Positions 44,701 through 56,515 of a DNA stretch of 64,000 nucleotides are shown piece by piece. Below the pieces are notes generated by a model that worked only from the letters and a program-made list of their open reading frames with translations, ran no database searches and was not told the origin of the DNA. Numbering within the stretch: position 1 is the stretch's first letter; the number at the start of each line of letters is the position of its first letter. Source of the DNA: Yamagishiella unicocca (Eukaryota > Chlorophyta > Chlorophyceae > Chlamydomonadales > Volvocaceae); the NCBI GenBank assembly GCA_003116995.1, contig BDSL01000049.1, positions 496,001 to 560,000 of the forward strand. The letters run 5' to 3'. The position numbers and the translations under genes are program-made.

Positions 44701-46041
44701 CCAGGACTGCCCGGGCATGTGGCCGGGCATCCTGCACGACGGCTTCCGGTGGGCGGCCGCCGCGGACCCGACCGCGCAACTGTGCCTCAACGACTACGGC
44801 CTCATCACCGGGGACGAGTGGGCCTCCATGGTGCAGCTGGTGACGGAGATGCTGGCCGCCAGTGTGCCTATACACTGCATCGGGGTGCAGGTGGGTGGTG
44901 GGAGGCTGCGTGGGTGCATGGTTGGCGTGATCCTGCGTGGATGGACGCCGGCAGGTAAGGCGCTGTTGTGCCACAAACCACAAAATTTCGCGGAAACGTC
45001 GCGCACAGGGAGGCCGCCCAGAGTCTGACCCCTATTGGGTTTGAAGTCGCGCCGTCACAAGGACGGGCTGGCTCTTCCTCTCTGAAGTCCGAACACCCTG
45101 GGGCAACAACAAAGAGTACCTGCGCCCTCACCCGCCGGGATGCCGTGATCCCGCAGGCGTACGTGTCCACTCAGAACCGCCCCACGCCCGCCTACATGAA
45201 GCCGCGGCTGGACCGCCTGGCGGCTCTCAACCTGACCATCCTCATCACCGAATTCAACTTCCTGTCGTACTGGGATGCCAGCGGCCCCGTGTGGAACGGC
45301 ACGGACACCCAGCACGCCGCGTTGTACGACGAATATGTGCGCTTCTGGTTCAGCGTGCCGTACATCAAGGGCATCCTAATGTGGTGAGGCAGGGGGGAGG
45401 GGGGTCGCAGTCGGGCGGCGCAAGCGAGGGCGTGCTGGGGCTGGAAAGGATTTGGGGCACGCGCGAGGACGTTCTCGTGCTGCTGCGGGTGCGTCATTTC
45501 GCACAGAGCAAGCTGTTCAGCGCTGCTGGCTTCTGATGGATTGCCACTGCAAGGCTGCTTGTCGCTCGCTCGCGATTGTTGCAAACGTGGCTGTTACAAA
45601 TGTGGGGTCTACCGGTATCTCGTTCACCTCCCGTGTCAGGCAACGCGCTCGATGTCTCTACCTTGCGATCTGGGCCCCGCTGTAACAGTTGCTATAAGCT
45701 CCCGTGCCACGCCCCTTGTTGCCCCCCCCCCGCGACGTGCGGCTGGTCGTTGTAGGGGCTTCTGGGACTCGATGAACTGGATTCGAAACGGTGGCGTGTA
45801 TTACGCCAACACCACGGCCAAGGCCTCCGCCACCAAGCTGACTGCATTGTGGGGCACCTCGTGGAACACAACAGTCACGGCGTCGAACGTGGTACTGCCC
45901 AGCAACGGCACGTACGTTTACAATGGTTTCTATGGAAAGTACTACTACGACGTAACGGTGGGCGGTGTGAGGTACACGGGATATGTGCCGTTGCCGGCGC
46001 AGGGCGGGAGCTTGCAGAAGGCTACGGTGTTTATTGGGTAG
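41756..46041 (+). CDS. Secreted glycoside hydrolase family 10 protein (endo-1,4-beta-xylanase type)
   Basis: Nine exons in phase: 41756-42202, 42544-42801, 43031-43204, 43470-43585, 43921-43963, 44107-44171, 44644-44890, 45157-45383 and 45756-46041, giving 620 residues. A signal peptide (AALLVLLALFVERAHSQQ, about residues 19-36) is followed by a carbohydrate-binding-like beta-sandwich (FNFESASAARNGSVGVEVTI, then YTACFWVRSS and QVDDFTLTS, about 40-220). The GH10 barrel starts LRLARHDFPFGTAMEWD. Strand motifs are NHVNFSITNDF, RGHTLEWP, then SYDVFNEV with acid/base Glu about 379, and LTILITEFNF with nucleophile Glu about 482. It closes IKGILMWGFWDSMNW. The order and both catalytic glutamates fit GH10, which hydrolyses beta-1,4-xylan-type backbones. 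Function is extracellular or in the cell wall/matrix; the true substrate in a volvocine is unknown. Confidence 0.93.
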
Positions 46042-48755
46042 TGCATGGTTGGTTGGGCCGTTGGGTCTTGGATGGGTCGTCCATCGCCAGGATTACGAGT
46101 AGTGTGGGTGATAGCGCACTGGCAGTGATCAGCGGTCGCGAATCCTACGGAATGGTGCGCGCGATTGATGGTGGCATTGATGTCTGTGCAATACGTCGTC
46201 GACAATGCCAGGCGCCTTCCTGTTTTTCGCCACATCACGGGTCGCATCCACCACTGCGGGGCACTTCCATAGTGCTTGCTGCACGCCGCGTTGGCCGCTG
46301 TACAGTGATTTCACGCAGGCTGCGCGCTATGTGAGCACGCGTCTGAAGAGCCTCAACAGCCGGCAGCACGGCCAAGCCGGCGCAGGCCGCGTCTATCTAG
46401 TCGATTCATCGGTAAATTATTTTCACGGCCGCGTCGAGCCCCTTGTATAACCGAACCCCAGCTTAGTGCAATCAGCAATGCGCCAAGCCTTTTGCTATTA
46501 ATGGTGTGGGGGTAGGGGTTTTAAGGTGTGGAATGAAGAGGAACCAACTAAAGGCTGGCTGTTGGTGCGCAGGGGAGCCTAATCCATTTATGGTACTGCC
46601 TTGGGATTGCGTGGGGTTTGGCCGTTTACATCGTTTTACGTCGGGGCCCGATGGCAACAATCCGCTGCGATGTAGCATCCTTGGAAATGATAGCGGATTA
46701 TTGGTGCTGGTATGGCTCATCAAATTACAAGGATGCATTTGTGTATTCATCGGTTGTTCAGGCGTCACGCACGACGCCAATCAATTGTTCATTTGCTGCT
46801 ACCTGCGACGGCGGCATATACGTCTTTGGAGGATTTAGTTGTGGCGATAGCCAGCTGCGGCATGGGAACCCACCCACCCCCCATCGTGTGATTTTGGACT
46901 GGCTGAGACTGCTGCTGAGACCTGACGTGAGGGGGCACCGAATGGAGCTGTCTTGCCGTCTTATTCCCTTGAGAGTGGGTATCTCCGTTTAAATTGTGAA
47001 CTCCAAAAATCTCGTAACCGCATTTGCGTTTGGAAAAGTATGGAACAGAGTAACCGAACCTTGCATCGCTGGCAACCTCCCCGGCCACCCTTGAGGTTTC
47101 GTGAAATAGACAAGTCGCTTCCCGTTGTAGCACATCGGGCGTGACGCGTGAGGCATGGAATGAATCTGGCTTGTATGGGACGACCGGAGCACCGGGCAAC
47201 GACAGATTGTAAGCAGAATGGGAAGCACAACTGGAAGAAGCCACCGCCCATAAGACAGAATCGTCTACAACAGCACATACGAGTTTCTTGCTTGCACGAC
47301 GCGTCAACGGTACTCGCGCCATATTAGTGATGCAGCGGAACGCAGCGCCCTGTTGTTTGGTATGCCTTCAGCTATAATCAACTAGCATCATGGGAGGCTA
47401 ATATCGTTGCGTATGGACTGGACGATGCACGACAAGTGCGCGAGCATCTGTAAGGAAGCCAACAAGTTATGCACAAGGGCAGGCTCGAGGTTGTTAAGCA
47501 AGGGTGGCCCAAACCATTGGATGGCTTGAGGGGCCTCACGAATGGCGAAACCGGTTGCGAACGGGAAGTGGGGAAACGTAGTTTGCATGTGTCCTTTACT
47601 TACGCCAAAACTTTGGTAAATTTGAATAATATCGTGTATATCTATGATGTGAGGCGCAATTAGCGTGTCGTGAGGTTATCTTGCTGTCGCACGCTCAGCA
47701 TAAAATACATCCAAACCTCCATGTGCTCTTCGGCATTTGTTACCGGTTGGATTTTCGTTCGCAGTGAAAAAGCGTCTGCATCGCGTCCATCCTCTGTATT
47801 CCTGTCGACTCAGTTGCCGGTCCATGGGTCGTCATTTGACACGCTAAAAAATGGCATACTGTGACTTCACAAATCTTCAAGTGTTATAGATACATCTGGC
47901 CAATTCAACTTTTAGCTGCTAGCTTCAGTCGCTCATCCGTTACGGCCCCGATGTATTCACGCGTTTCATCTACGTCCGCGCTACGTTATTAGCCAAACGC
48001 ATAAGACATTGTTTTCACAAATTGTATGTCGCTAGCATTCCCTTGATCCCTAAGGCTGGTTGCCTCGCTCATTCCGTTCGTCGCGGTACAAGTGCCAGAC
48101 AGCACACTTCCTTGTAGAACGAGAGGGCTCCTGTTCTCATCACGGTCAAGCATAACATGTTCGGGCAGTTTCCGATTAGCTAGTTTCTTTAGTCGGTGAG
48201 TGTGGCCCTTGTATCCCGTTGCTAGCCGGGTCCATCTACCTTGCAATACAACTTCGATGGAAGACTTTAACATTTAAATGGCGCGCAGCCATTTGGTTGT
48301 ACTTGGGAAGCATACTCGTGACATGAGCCGCGGCGTTCAGGTGCGAGCTTGGCCCCTGGGTGGCGAACACAGACCGCTCGGGCGCATCCAGCAGCTTTAC
48401 TTTCTGTTTGATCTTAGTGCTGAGAGGGAGCGTCTCGAAGTTTATGAGGCGCCCGCCAACGACCCCCCGATGGCGGATAACTCCCTAGCCACACTCGCTG
48501 CTCATCGTGATGTCACGCACTGGCGCTCTTAGAATTGCCTCTGAGCACACCTTTTCAATGGCGCTACCCAGCAATGCCTTTCCTGGCCCTGCCCAACAGC
48601 TCCTGCCAGCCCCCACCTCGTCACCGTTTCCCTAACCCTCGCCTTCGCACCTCGTACAGCACCCGTGCTAGGTACGCGCTGCTACCGACGGCAGCACTGC
48701 CAGTAGCAGTAGCAGTGGCGGCGGCGCAGCAGCATCACTAGCAGCTGGGCGCCCA
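46042..48755. other. Long spacer; one kelch-like orphan stretch
   Basis: No supported gene. On the plus strand 46648-46848 reads in part MATIRCDVASLEMIADYWCW and CSFAATCDGGIYVFGGF, the latter resembling a kelch strand. Codon use is weak (low GC3) and no partner exon was found. The frame at 48278-48532 (plus) is also isolated. The rest is relatively AT-rich spacer including the promoter of the next gene. Confidence 0.45.
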
Positions 48756-51700
48756 ATGGCGGCCCCTGCCGTGAGGCAGCCGCAGCAACAACTGCCGCAA
48801 CGGCGGCCGGCCACGCTGACCGTCTCCAAACCCAGCGACGAATGGTAGGGCCACAGTAGCAGGATCCCTCCGGGGGGGGTGACCGTGAGCTGCCGTGCCG
48901 AAACCCGCCGCGTCGAAACTCCCCCTCCGAAACCATACCCCTACTCCACCGCGCCGGCGAACCCCAAACCACGCAGGCCGCCAGCGGAGGCCGTGTCCCC
49001 CTGCCGCCAGCCCTCCTCCCCCCGCTCCGGCCGCCCAGCCACGTCCTCTCCATCACGGGGCGGCTCCGCCCCCAGCCGCCAGCAGCGCACCGCCGCGCAG
49101 CACGTGGCATGGGCCGCCGCGGACGGGCCTAGAGGGGCCCGACCCGCCTCCGCTGGGCCCGCCATCACCGGCGCCGGCGGTGGCGGCGGCGGCGGCGGTG
49201 TTCGCATCTCTGGCGGCTCCCCCAACCTGAACGCCGCCGCTGCGGCTCTCGCGGAGCGTCAGGCCATGGCTGAGATGGTCGCCACGCTGAGGCCGCAGTG
49301 GCGGAACGGCAGCCAGCCGGCCAGTAGTATCGGCAGCAGCAAGCGGGACCTGGAGGCGCTAAATGAGGAGCTGCTGCACACCCGGACGGCGCTGGCGGCG
49401 AGCCAGGAGCAAAATGTGTGTGGAGTGTGTATGTGTGTGTTGGGGGAAGGGAGGTCGACGCCGGGGGTAATGATGCGGGCGACTGGGGGGCACCTGCCGA
49501 CCCGGCTTTATCCGCTGCCGCCACTGCTCTGCTCCCTGTCGTACCAACCACTCGCGCACCAAGTCACCAACCACTCGCACACCAACCACTCGGACACTCA
49601 CCACCACCATGGCCACCACCACCACTAATACCACCACCACCACCACCACCACCACCACCACCACCACCACCACCACCGCCACCGCCACGTGCATCGCAGC
49701 GGGTTCTTCGAGGGGAGCGGCGGAGGCTGGAGGAGGAGCTGGGCCGCTGCCGCACCAGCCTGGTGAAGGCGGAGGAGATGCTCAACTCCAGGGAGCGGTC
49801 CCTCAGCCCCAACACGTAAGGCCAGGATGTGGGGCTGGCGGGCGGGCGGGCAGGCGGGCGGGCGGGCGGGCGGGCTAGTGGGCTGGCGGGCTGGCGGGCT
49901 GGCGGGCTGGCTGCGGAAGGGAGGGAACGAGGCGAAGGGGCCCAGGCAGGGGGCGGGTACGGGTGTGGCCGGAGGGTCGTGGTCGTGGTCGGGGTCGGGG
50001 TGTGGCCGGAGGGTCGTGGTCGTGGTCGGGGTGTGGGTGTAGGCCGCACCCTTATCCTCCATTTGCATCTCCCCGGTGCAGCTGTCGCACCCAACTCCCC
50101 CGCCCCCCCCGATCATCGGGTGCTGACGTACGGGTTTCCTTTCAAGCCCCTCCGACCATCCAACGCCCCCCCCCCAGCGGCATGAGCAGCATGTACCGTA
50201 CCTCAGCCACCACCACCCTCGTCGGTAAGCTCCGCGAGCAGCTGGCCATGCAGCAGAGCCAGACGGACTCCCTCAGGTCGCAGCTTGACAACATCATGAG
50301 GGGCACCAGGTGGGGTTGGATGCCGGGTCAGCTGGCTACCGCACCTCCGCCACCGCGCACCGCCTCGCTCCCAGTGCGTGTATTACCCGTTTTGGGTTGT
50401 GGTAAAAAAAGGTGTTATAAAGTATAAACATGCAATGTCATGTTCTCCTCCTCCTCCTCCTCACCCCTTCTGCTCCTCCCCCTCCCCTTGTACCCCGGGC
50501 CCTGCAGAGCCACCCGCATGGCTGAGCTGCAGGCTGAGGTCCAAGCGCAGGAGCAGGAGCTGGGGCGGCAGGCGGAAATGCTGGGCATCATGAGGCGTCG
50601 GATGGACGAAGGGGAGGCGCGGGCGGCGGAGGCGATAGTGCGGGTAGGGCCGGGAAGAGCCGGGTGCGCGTCTCATGACCCTCCCTGGAGGTGCATGACC
50701 CTCCCTGTAACCTTAGGGGCGCCACCGGACGGGGTTGGATGACGCCGGCAACCCAAAACCCTCGCTGCGGCCCGAGGTCCCCGACACTAACCCCACCCCG
50801 CCCCTCCCCTCCCGTGCCCCTCCGCACGCCCCTTCCCCCCCTCAAAAGGGCCTTACGGCCGAGCGGCTGGCTCGCATGCAGGTCCCCCTTGTCGTCCTGC
50901 AGCAGGCCATCACGGCCAGTGAGACCAGGTTCACCTCCACAGCAGCCAGCCTCGACGCCAGCGCATCCGAGAGCCCCGAGAGCTACTACAACCCAGCTAA
51001 CGCCGCCCGCTCGGGCGGCGGCGCCTCCTCCTCTGCCGCCGCCGCCATCTCGTCCGGCGCCTCCCCGGGCGGCAGCTCCGGCGGCGCGGAGGAGAGCGGG
51101 CTGCCCTCCCCGCTTTCGGTGGTCGGGCCGCAGTCGCTGTCTTCCGGCCGCATCCGCAAGACGATGGCGGTGCTGGGGGAGGCGCACAGGATCCTGACGA
51201 GCCAGGTGCCGTACGTCTCTGGTGTGCGTCTGCGGGGGATTGAAAGGAAGACCCGTGTACGCGAGGGCCCGCGTCTGCAGGAGAGGGAGGGAGGGGGCGA
51301 GAGAGAGAGGGAGGGAGGGGGCGAGAGAGGAAGGGAGGGAGGCGGAGTGACTCGCGGCTGCTGCCCTAGCACCAGTGCCCCGATTGCTGCACGGCCATTC
51401 ACTGATGTTCCAACCTTTTCGGCCGTGGATTCGCGGATTTCCTTTATAAACCCGCCTTGTTGCCGTCACTGCTGCTCCTGCCCCTGCCCCTGCTGCAGGC
51501 CTCCTTGCTGGCGGAGATCTTCCCGCCAGGTCTCACGACGGAGCAGCTCAGCATCCGGGCGGCACTGCGCCCCGCCACCTCGGGCGCACCGGAGGTGCTC
51601 CGATACCTGCGACACCACATGCACCGGTGAGCAGGGGCCCATGTGCCTGCCTCAAAGACATTAGCGGGGTAAAACATTAACTTAGACGCTAAGCCGCATG

Positions 51701-52648
51701 CGTATGTGTATGTGTGTGCGGATGTCGGGATCGGATCATCTGCAGGGAAGGGCAGGGAAGGGGAGGGGTGGAGAGGAGAGGAGCAGCAGGAGGGGGGCAC
51801 AGGGCCCATGTGTGCGCTAGCTCGGGCAGATGGTACGGCAGCGCGTGCGGCTGCACCCTGTACACCGCCACGCCCTCCTAACCGCGCACACGGAGACACA
51901 GACACCCGCTTCACGCCCAGTTCCGACCCACCCCGACCCTCCACGTGCACCCTCACCCCAACCCCCAGGCTGATGGACCTCCTTGTCAGCCTGCCCGGAA
52001 ATCGGTTGGAATACATTCGGGAGGAAGAGCCTGTCGCAGGGGGCCGCCGTAACGGTCGCAACGGCCAACGGAACGCGCGGATCAGCAACGCGGGCCAGGC
52101 GGGGAGAGCGACTGGGAGAGCCCGCAGCGGCGGCGGCGCCGCGGGGGGGTCGGGTGCTGTGGGCGATGAGTTCGACCCCTGGTCGCTGGTTGGGGAGCTG
52201 CTGGACTTCGTGCGGTGGCTGCGGGGGCTGGACAGCAAGAGGTGAGTGGCTGGGAGGGTGGGTGGGTGGCTGGAGGGTGGGTAGCTAGGCGGACACCGGG
52301 CGCCTCGGTTGTAACCCACATGTTGAGGAGCATGGCATTGTGGTTTGAGCAGGGGGGCGTTGACAGCAGGCGGCTGTTGCGCGCAGGCGGGTGTACGGCA
52401 CTCATAGACACACATACACACCACAGCAAACCAACGCACAAGCACACACACCATACACGATACACACACACGGCTTGCAATCAAGTCACGTGCCCCGCCG
52501 CGATGCCGTACATTAATACGGCGCCGCCTGCAGCGTCAAGTCGCGGCCCGAGCTGGAGGGCGGGCTGGAGCAGCTGGCCAGTGTGGTGGGCATCTGTGAC
52601 GCGGAGACCCGCCGGCTGCTGGGCACGGCGGCCAGCAACGGCGCGTAG
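48756..52648 (+). CDS. Coiled-coil protein, family not recognised
   Basis: Nine exons in phase: 48756-48844, 48977-49415, 49700-49815, 50178-50309, 50508-50643, 50849-51205, 51499-51626, 51969-52241 and 52534-52648, giving 594 residues. It starts MAAPAVRQPQQQLPQRRPAT. A Pro/Ser/Arg-rich, probably disordered region (about 30-130) precedes a long heptad coiled coil: KRDLEALNEELLHTRTALAA, GERRRLEEELGRCRTSLVKA, LVGKLREQLAMQQSQTDSLR and MAELQAEVQAQEQELGRQAE (about 150-300). Next come a Ser/Gly/Ala linker, a folded-looking C-terminal part (LLAEIFPPGLTTEQLSIRAA; LMDLLVSLPGNRLEYI; DPWSLVGELLDFVRWLRGLD) and a final helix. The architecture suits a centrosomal, basal-body or trafficking scaffold, but this is only inference. 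The alternative start inside 48879-48895 would require reading through an intron. Confidence 0.75.
49629..49690. repeat. (CCA)n microsatellite, intron 2 of the coiled-coil gene
   Basis: A run of about 18 CAC/CCA triplets ending a few bases before the exon 3 acceptor. Poly-Thr, poly-Pro and poly-His frames across it are artefacts. Confidence 0.9.
49838..50042. repeat. GGCGGGC and GGTCGTGGTCG tandem arrays, intron 3
   Basis: First a run of GGCGGGC / GGCGGGCT units, then two copies of a segment of about 45 bp containing GGTCGTGGTCGTGGTCGGGG and TGTGGCCGGAG. Confidence 0.88.
51243..51266 (+). repeat. Dispersed intronic element core, intron 6 of the coiled-coil gene
   Basis: AAAGGAAGACCCGTGTACGC matches the leading core of the element seen in five other introns; the downstream blocks are absent. 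It is in the sense orientation of the host gene. Confidence 0.5.
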
Positions 52649-55231
52649 GTGCCGGATGGCTACACTCCGAGGGCGAGGGAGGGCGGCAGGGAGGAGGGCG
52701 GATGGGAGGGCGCGGCGAGCCTCCCTCGGGGCCGCATGGTCCGTGTGCGCGGCCAGGACGTGTGACTATGCGCGCGGTGTGGCGGTGACGGCGGCGGCGT
52801 AGGGATTGAGCATGTTATACTGTAGGTAGGTAGGCTGGCTGGCGAGGGGGAGAGGCTGCTTGGTGCTGGGAGAGGGGGAGGAGCCGATGGTATAGCAGGC
52901 TAGGTGAGGGGGAGGAGCCGGCAGGCAGCGCGTGTGGAGAGGGCCGAATGTGCGCCTGGCTGCTGCCCCCAGCTGCCTGCCAGCGCCCTAGTCTGGCACT
53001 AGTGTACGGCGAGTGGGTAGGTATGCGCGAGAGGTCTAGTGGCTTGGTAGTTCGTAGTTGGGTGCCTGCTCAGAGCGGGCCGCATGATATCAGGTTTACT
53101 GACTCAGGTTTACACTTTATGCGCTTCATATTTCCAATCGACAATGCATCGATGGGCGCCCAAACGCTTATCACAACGGAGCACACCGCGACCCGCTGCG
53201 GCTGGATCTGCCGCATGTGGATGTGGATGTGGAGATTTCCTGTGAGGCCGGAGGGCGCGTGCGGGCAGCAGCCGCGCGGCGGCCGTGTCTGTCGCATGGC
53301 TGGTGACTGGTACGAATAGATGCATCTTGTTGTACTGTCGTACTTTTAAATTTTGACGAGTTGGCGGCGGTGCGTTGGTCGGTGCCGACGCACGCCGGCG
53401 AGGGTGCCGGGTTGGGAGGAGTGGCGCCGGGGGGGGGAGGGTGTGTAAAAACCATTTTACACATCCGCGGGGGGGAGGGGGAGCCGGGGGGAGCCGCCTG
53501 GCCTGGCCGGCATCTTGAGTGGTGGCGCTACGTGTAGTCACTTACTGCTGTCGCACGGCATGCATGGGGTTTGGCCTTTTGATTTGGGCGAGTGTCGTCT
53601 CTGCGATCATGCCGCGTAATCGTCACTAGGACTTCGGCGCGTGAACCAGTTATATGTGTACGGCATATGCCACCGGATGTTGTTGGTGGCTGGTCGCTTG
53701 GGTTTGAGGTCTCGCGTGCGCAGGTGGTGGTTTGCCGTACTATCACCGCCGCCGTCTGGTCGACGCAAACATGAAGCAGCGGCAAGGTCGTACCGCGAGC
53801 TTTTCGTGCTGATGGATGACCCCAGGGTGAATAACCTTGATGGATGACTCCAGGGAGACGCACCTTAAGTTTGGTGCCATTTGGTACACGTCGCCGTCCA
53901 GTAGACTACGTTGCGACAAGAGCCCTTGATGTGAGTTGACGCCTTTTGTCGCCTATTGCTTAAGAGTTATTGCACAGCGGCTTACTTTGCCCGGCCTAGG
54001 CTGCCCGGCTGAGCCTGCCCAGGGTACCGTAGAGAGATGTGTAGATGCCGTTATCCTTGCGGGTACAGTAGCCTTTGTAACGAGCCCAATAGCGGACAGA
54101 GGCGAACAGCCGGAGGGGCCGGTATACATATGGTAGTTAGCAAATCTCCAGCCTCCGCCAACCGTGCGCTGTCTATCTGGGCCCGAGAGCGAACGGCAGC
54201 CCATAAGCAGCTCCCAGGCCAGCATACAGATAGTCGTCCGCCGCACACCCCATGCGCCACGATGACCCGGACTGCCAAACTGGACCTTCAGCAGCGCTGC
54301 ATGCACCCAACCATCACCATCGTCTCCCAAATCGCAGGGTAGCGCTACCGCAGGCAGCGCCATCGCAGCCTAGTATCACAGCGCCTGCTATCACCAACAG
54401 GCTCGCCAGGCTCGCATGCGAAACACAAGGTCAAATCGCATACCCAGTGCGCAATTTCTAACACGTCCTGTTCACCTTAATACGTCACTACTTTACTTTT
54501 CACCAAACAAGGAGAAGCGGCATAGCACAGGCGTCCTAGCCACCCTAGCCACTTGGCTGCAACTGGGGTGCCCACCACTGGGCCAGACAGGTGTGAGACC
54601 AAGCCTCAGCCGGTTGACACCTGCCTGGGTACCCTTCTTGTTCGGCTGCCCCAACACAGCCCCCTCTCATTGCACATGCCCAAGCCAAAGGACGTCACCA
54701 AGACATTCAACGCAAGCGCCCAAACACCACTCAAGAATGTACCGTAGATCTCGGCCCGCCGAATGTAGACCCGCCCTGCCCGCAACACGGCCAGCGCTGC
54801 TCCCGCCCCCCTGCTTTCTCAACATCCGTGCGAGTCCTCAAGCGCCCCCGACCGCCCGGCCCATGGCGCAGCAGGAACCCCACCTGCTGGCCGGTGAAGC
54901 GGGCGGCCAGAACCCACCGCGGAGTCCCGGATACCATTACCGCCTAGAGCAGGACCACTATCGTACTACCCATTCGTGCCTGCACCGTCCTCGGTAGCCC
55001 CGGCAACAGCGGCGTTGCCATTCGGCGTACATGCTGTGCGCCCTGTCGCGCAGCTGGGAGCCTCGCCTCGCCACACGGTTGGACCGAGGCCGCTGCGAGT
55101 CCACCCACTGACCCACACCAGGCTGGTGTGTGAGGCTCGCGTCCGTCGACCACGGGTTTTCCTCGCCACCTCCAAAGCTGCCGGCTCCAGTCCCGAAAGG
55201 AACAAACTGTAGCTCCGTCGGCTCGCCTGAA
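52649..55231. other. Spacer without a supported gene
   Basis: 52649-53500 is probably the 3' region of the coiled-coil gene. The rest holds short opposing frames only. On the minus strand 54640-54790 reads in part VYIRRAEIYGTFLSGVWALA followed by LNVLVTSFGLGMC, a hydrophobic stretch that could be a membrane-protein exon, but no partner exon fits. Confidence 0.45.
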
Positions 55232-55813
55232 ATCCGCAGCTCCTACAGCCAGCTCTTCTACGGCACGCAATGCCAGCCGCCAGCTGCGCGAAAACTGCTG
55301 CTGCATCTGTCACCGACCCTACCCGCGGGCGTGCTCGCCTAGAAGTATCCGCCACCAGCCATGTTCCGGTACGCCTCCTGCTCGTGGCGGGTGGCCAGGG
55401 GGCCAACAGCGGGCGGCTCATGGTCTAGGTGTGTGGATCGTCTAATCCAAACCAAGCCAGGAGCATTAGTCGCTGTAGCGCAACCGAGGTGGCCTTGTTC
55501 TCATTATCCCCCCCCCGTCTTTATCCGCAGCTCCTACAGCCAGCTCTTCTACGGCACGCAATGCCAGCCGCCAGCTGCGCGAAAACTGCTGCTGCATCTG
55601 TCACCGACCCTACCCGCGGGCGTGCTCGCCTAGAAGTATCCGCCACCAGCCATGTTCCGGTACGCCTCCTGCTCGTGGCGGGTGGCCAGGGGGCCAACAG
55701 CGGGCGGCTCATGGTCTAGGTGTGTGGATCGTCTAATCCAAACCAAGCCAGGAGCATTAGTCGCTGTAGCGCAACCGAGGTGGCCTTGTTCTCATTATCC
55801 CCCCCCCGTCTTT
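55232..55813. repeat. Exact 291-bp tandem duplication
   Basis: 55232-55522 and 55523-55813 appear base-for-base identical, including a poly-C run. The unit carries the presumed last exon of the small membrane-protein gene (copies at 55339-55416 and 55630-55707). Identity of non-coding bases points to a very recent duplication, or to an assembly artefact. Confidence 0.95.
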
Positions 55814-56515
55814 ATGCCACACCCCCGCTTGTGTGCGCACCACCTTCCACTAAGCGTTGTGCCATGCACCGCCACTGCCCAAGGGCCATCAGTGCCCGCT
55901 GGGCATGGACGTGGTTTCCACTGGCAGCTGCTATCATCCGCCCTGTGCAGTTGCGCCCCCCTCCCCGCCTGTTTTTCCCCGCCCGAATGTCCTCCGATCC
56001 CCGCCTGCGTTCCCTCATACTTCCCCTGCATGCTCCCTCTGCTGCTGCCTCCGCAGAGTGATTCTCACCTCGTCAAATTTGCGATTCCGCTGCTCTCTAA
56101 GCGTCTCAGCAATGTTTCTACGAAGTTCTCGGAGCCTGCATTTGGGGCCGGGAACACGGACGGTCGTGCCTTCCGCACGATCGCGCCAGCTGTTCACATA
56201 GTTCAACAGTCAACGCCTCGAAACTTACTGAGTCGTGCTACGCATCATCAGATAGAGAAATCCGAAGCCGACGAGCATCAAGGCGTAGAAGACCAGGAAC
56301 TACGAAGGGGAGTTCGATTAAGACCAAGTCGGGCGGGAAAGCAACAGGCGAGTATTTAGTCGGCAAGCACGTCCGCAGACCTGTTGCACAACACCCTTGC
56401 CGGCCTCTCCCCATGTTTCCGCGAGCCACTTGAAGAGGTAGACCGTCCCGGGCTGAATTTCCGCTTCGTCATCGACCTGTGCCTCGCTGATATGCTCCAG
56501 CAGTGGATCACCCAT
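55630..56515 (-). CDS. Small single-span membrane protein, function unknown
   Basis: The model has four exons: 56515-56381, 56299-56229, 56189-56069 and 55707-55630, giving 134 residues. Exon 1 starts MGDPLLEHISEAQVDDEAEI and ends with an amphipathic WLAETWGEAGKGVVQQ. Exon 2 is one transmembrane span, FLVFYALMLVGFGFLYLMM. Exon 3 is a basic helix (CRLRELRRNIAETLREQRNR, then KFDE). Exon 4 ends RHEQEAYRNMAGGGYF and stop. Exons 1-2 are solid. The intron between exons 2 and 3 would be only 39 bp (perfect GTAAGT donor, CAG acceptor); if it is not spliced, the protein ends at a TAA at 56225 and is 69 residues. The exon 4 acceptor (ACCATGAG) has a poor pyrimidine tract. The topology suggests an N-out/C-in or tail-anchored organelle protein. 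The family is not recognised. Confidence 0.52.
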
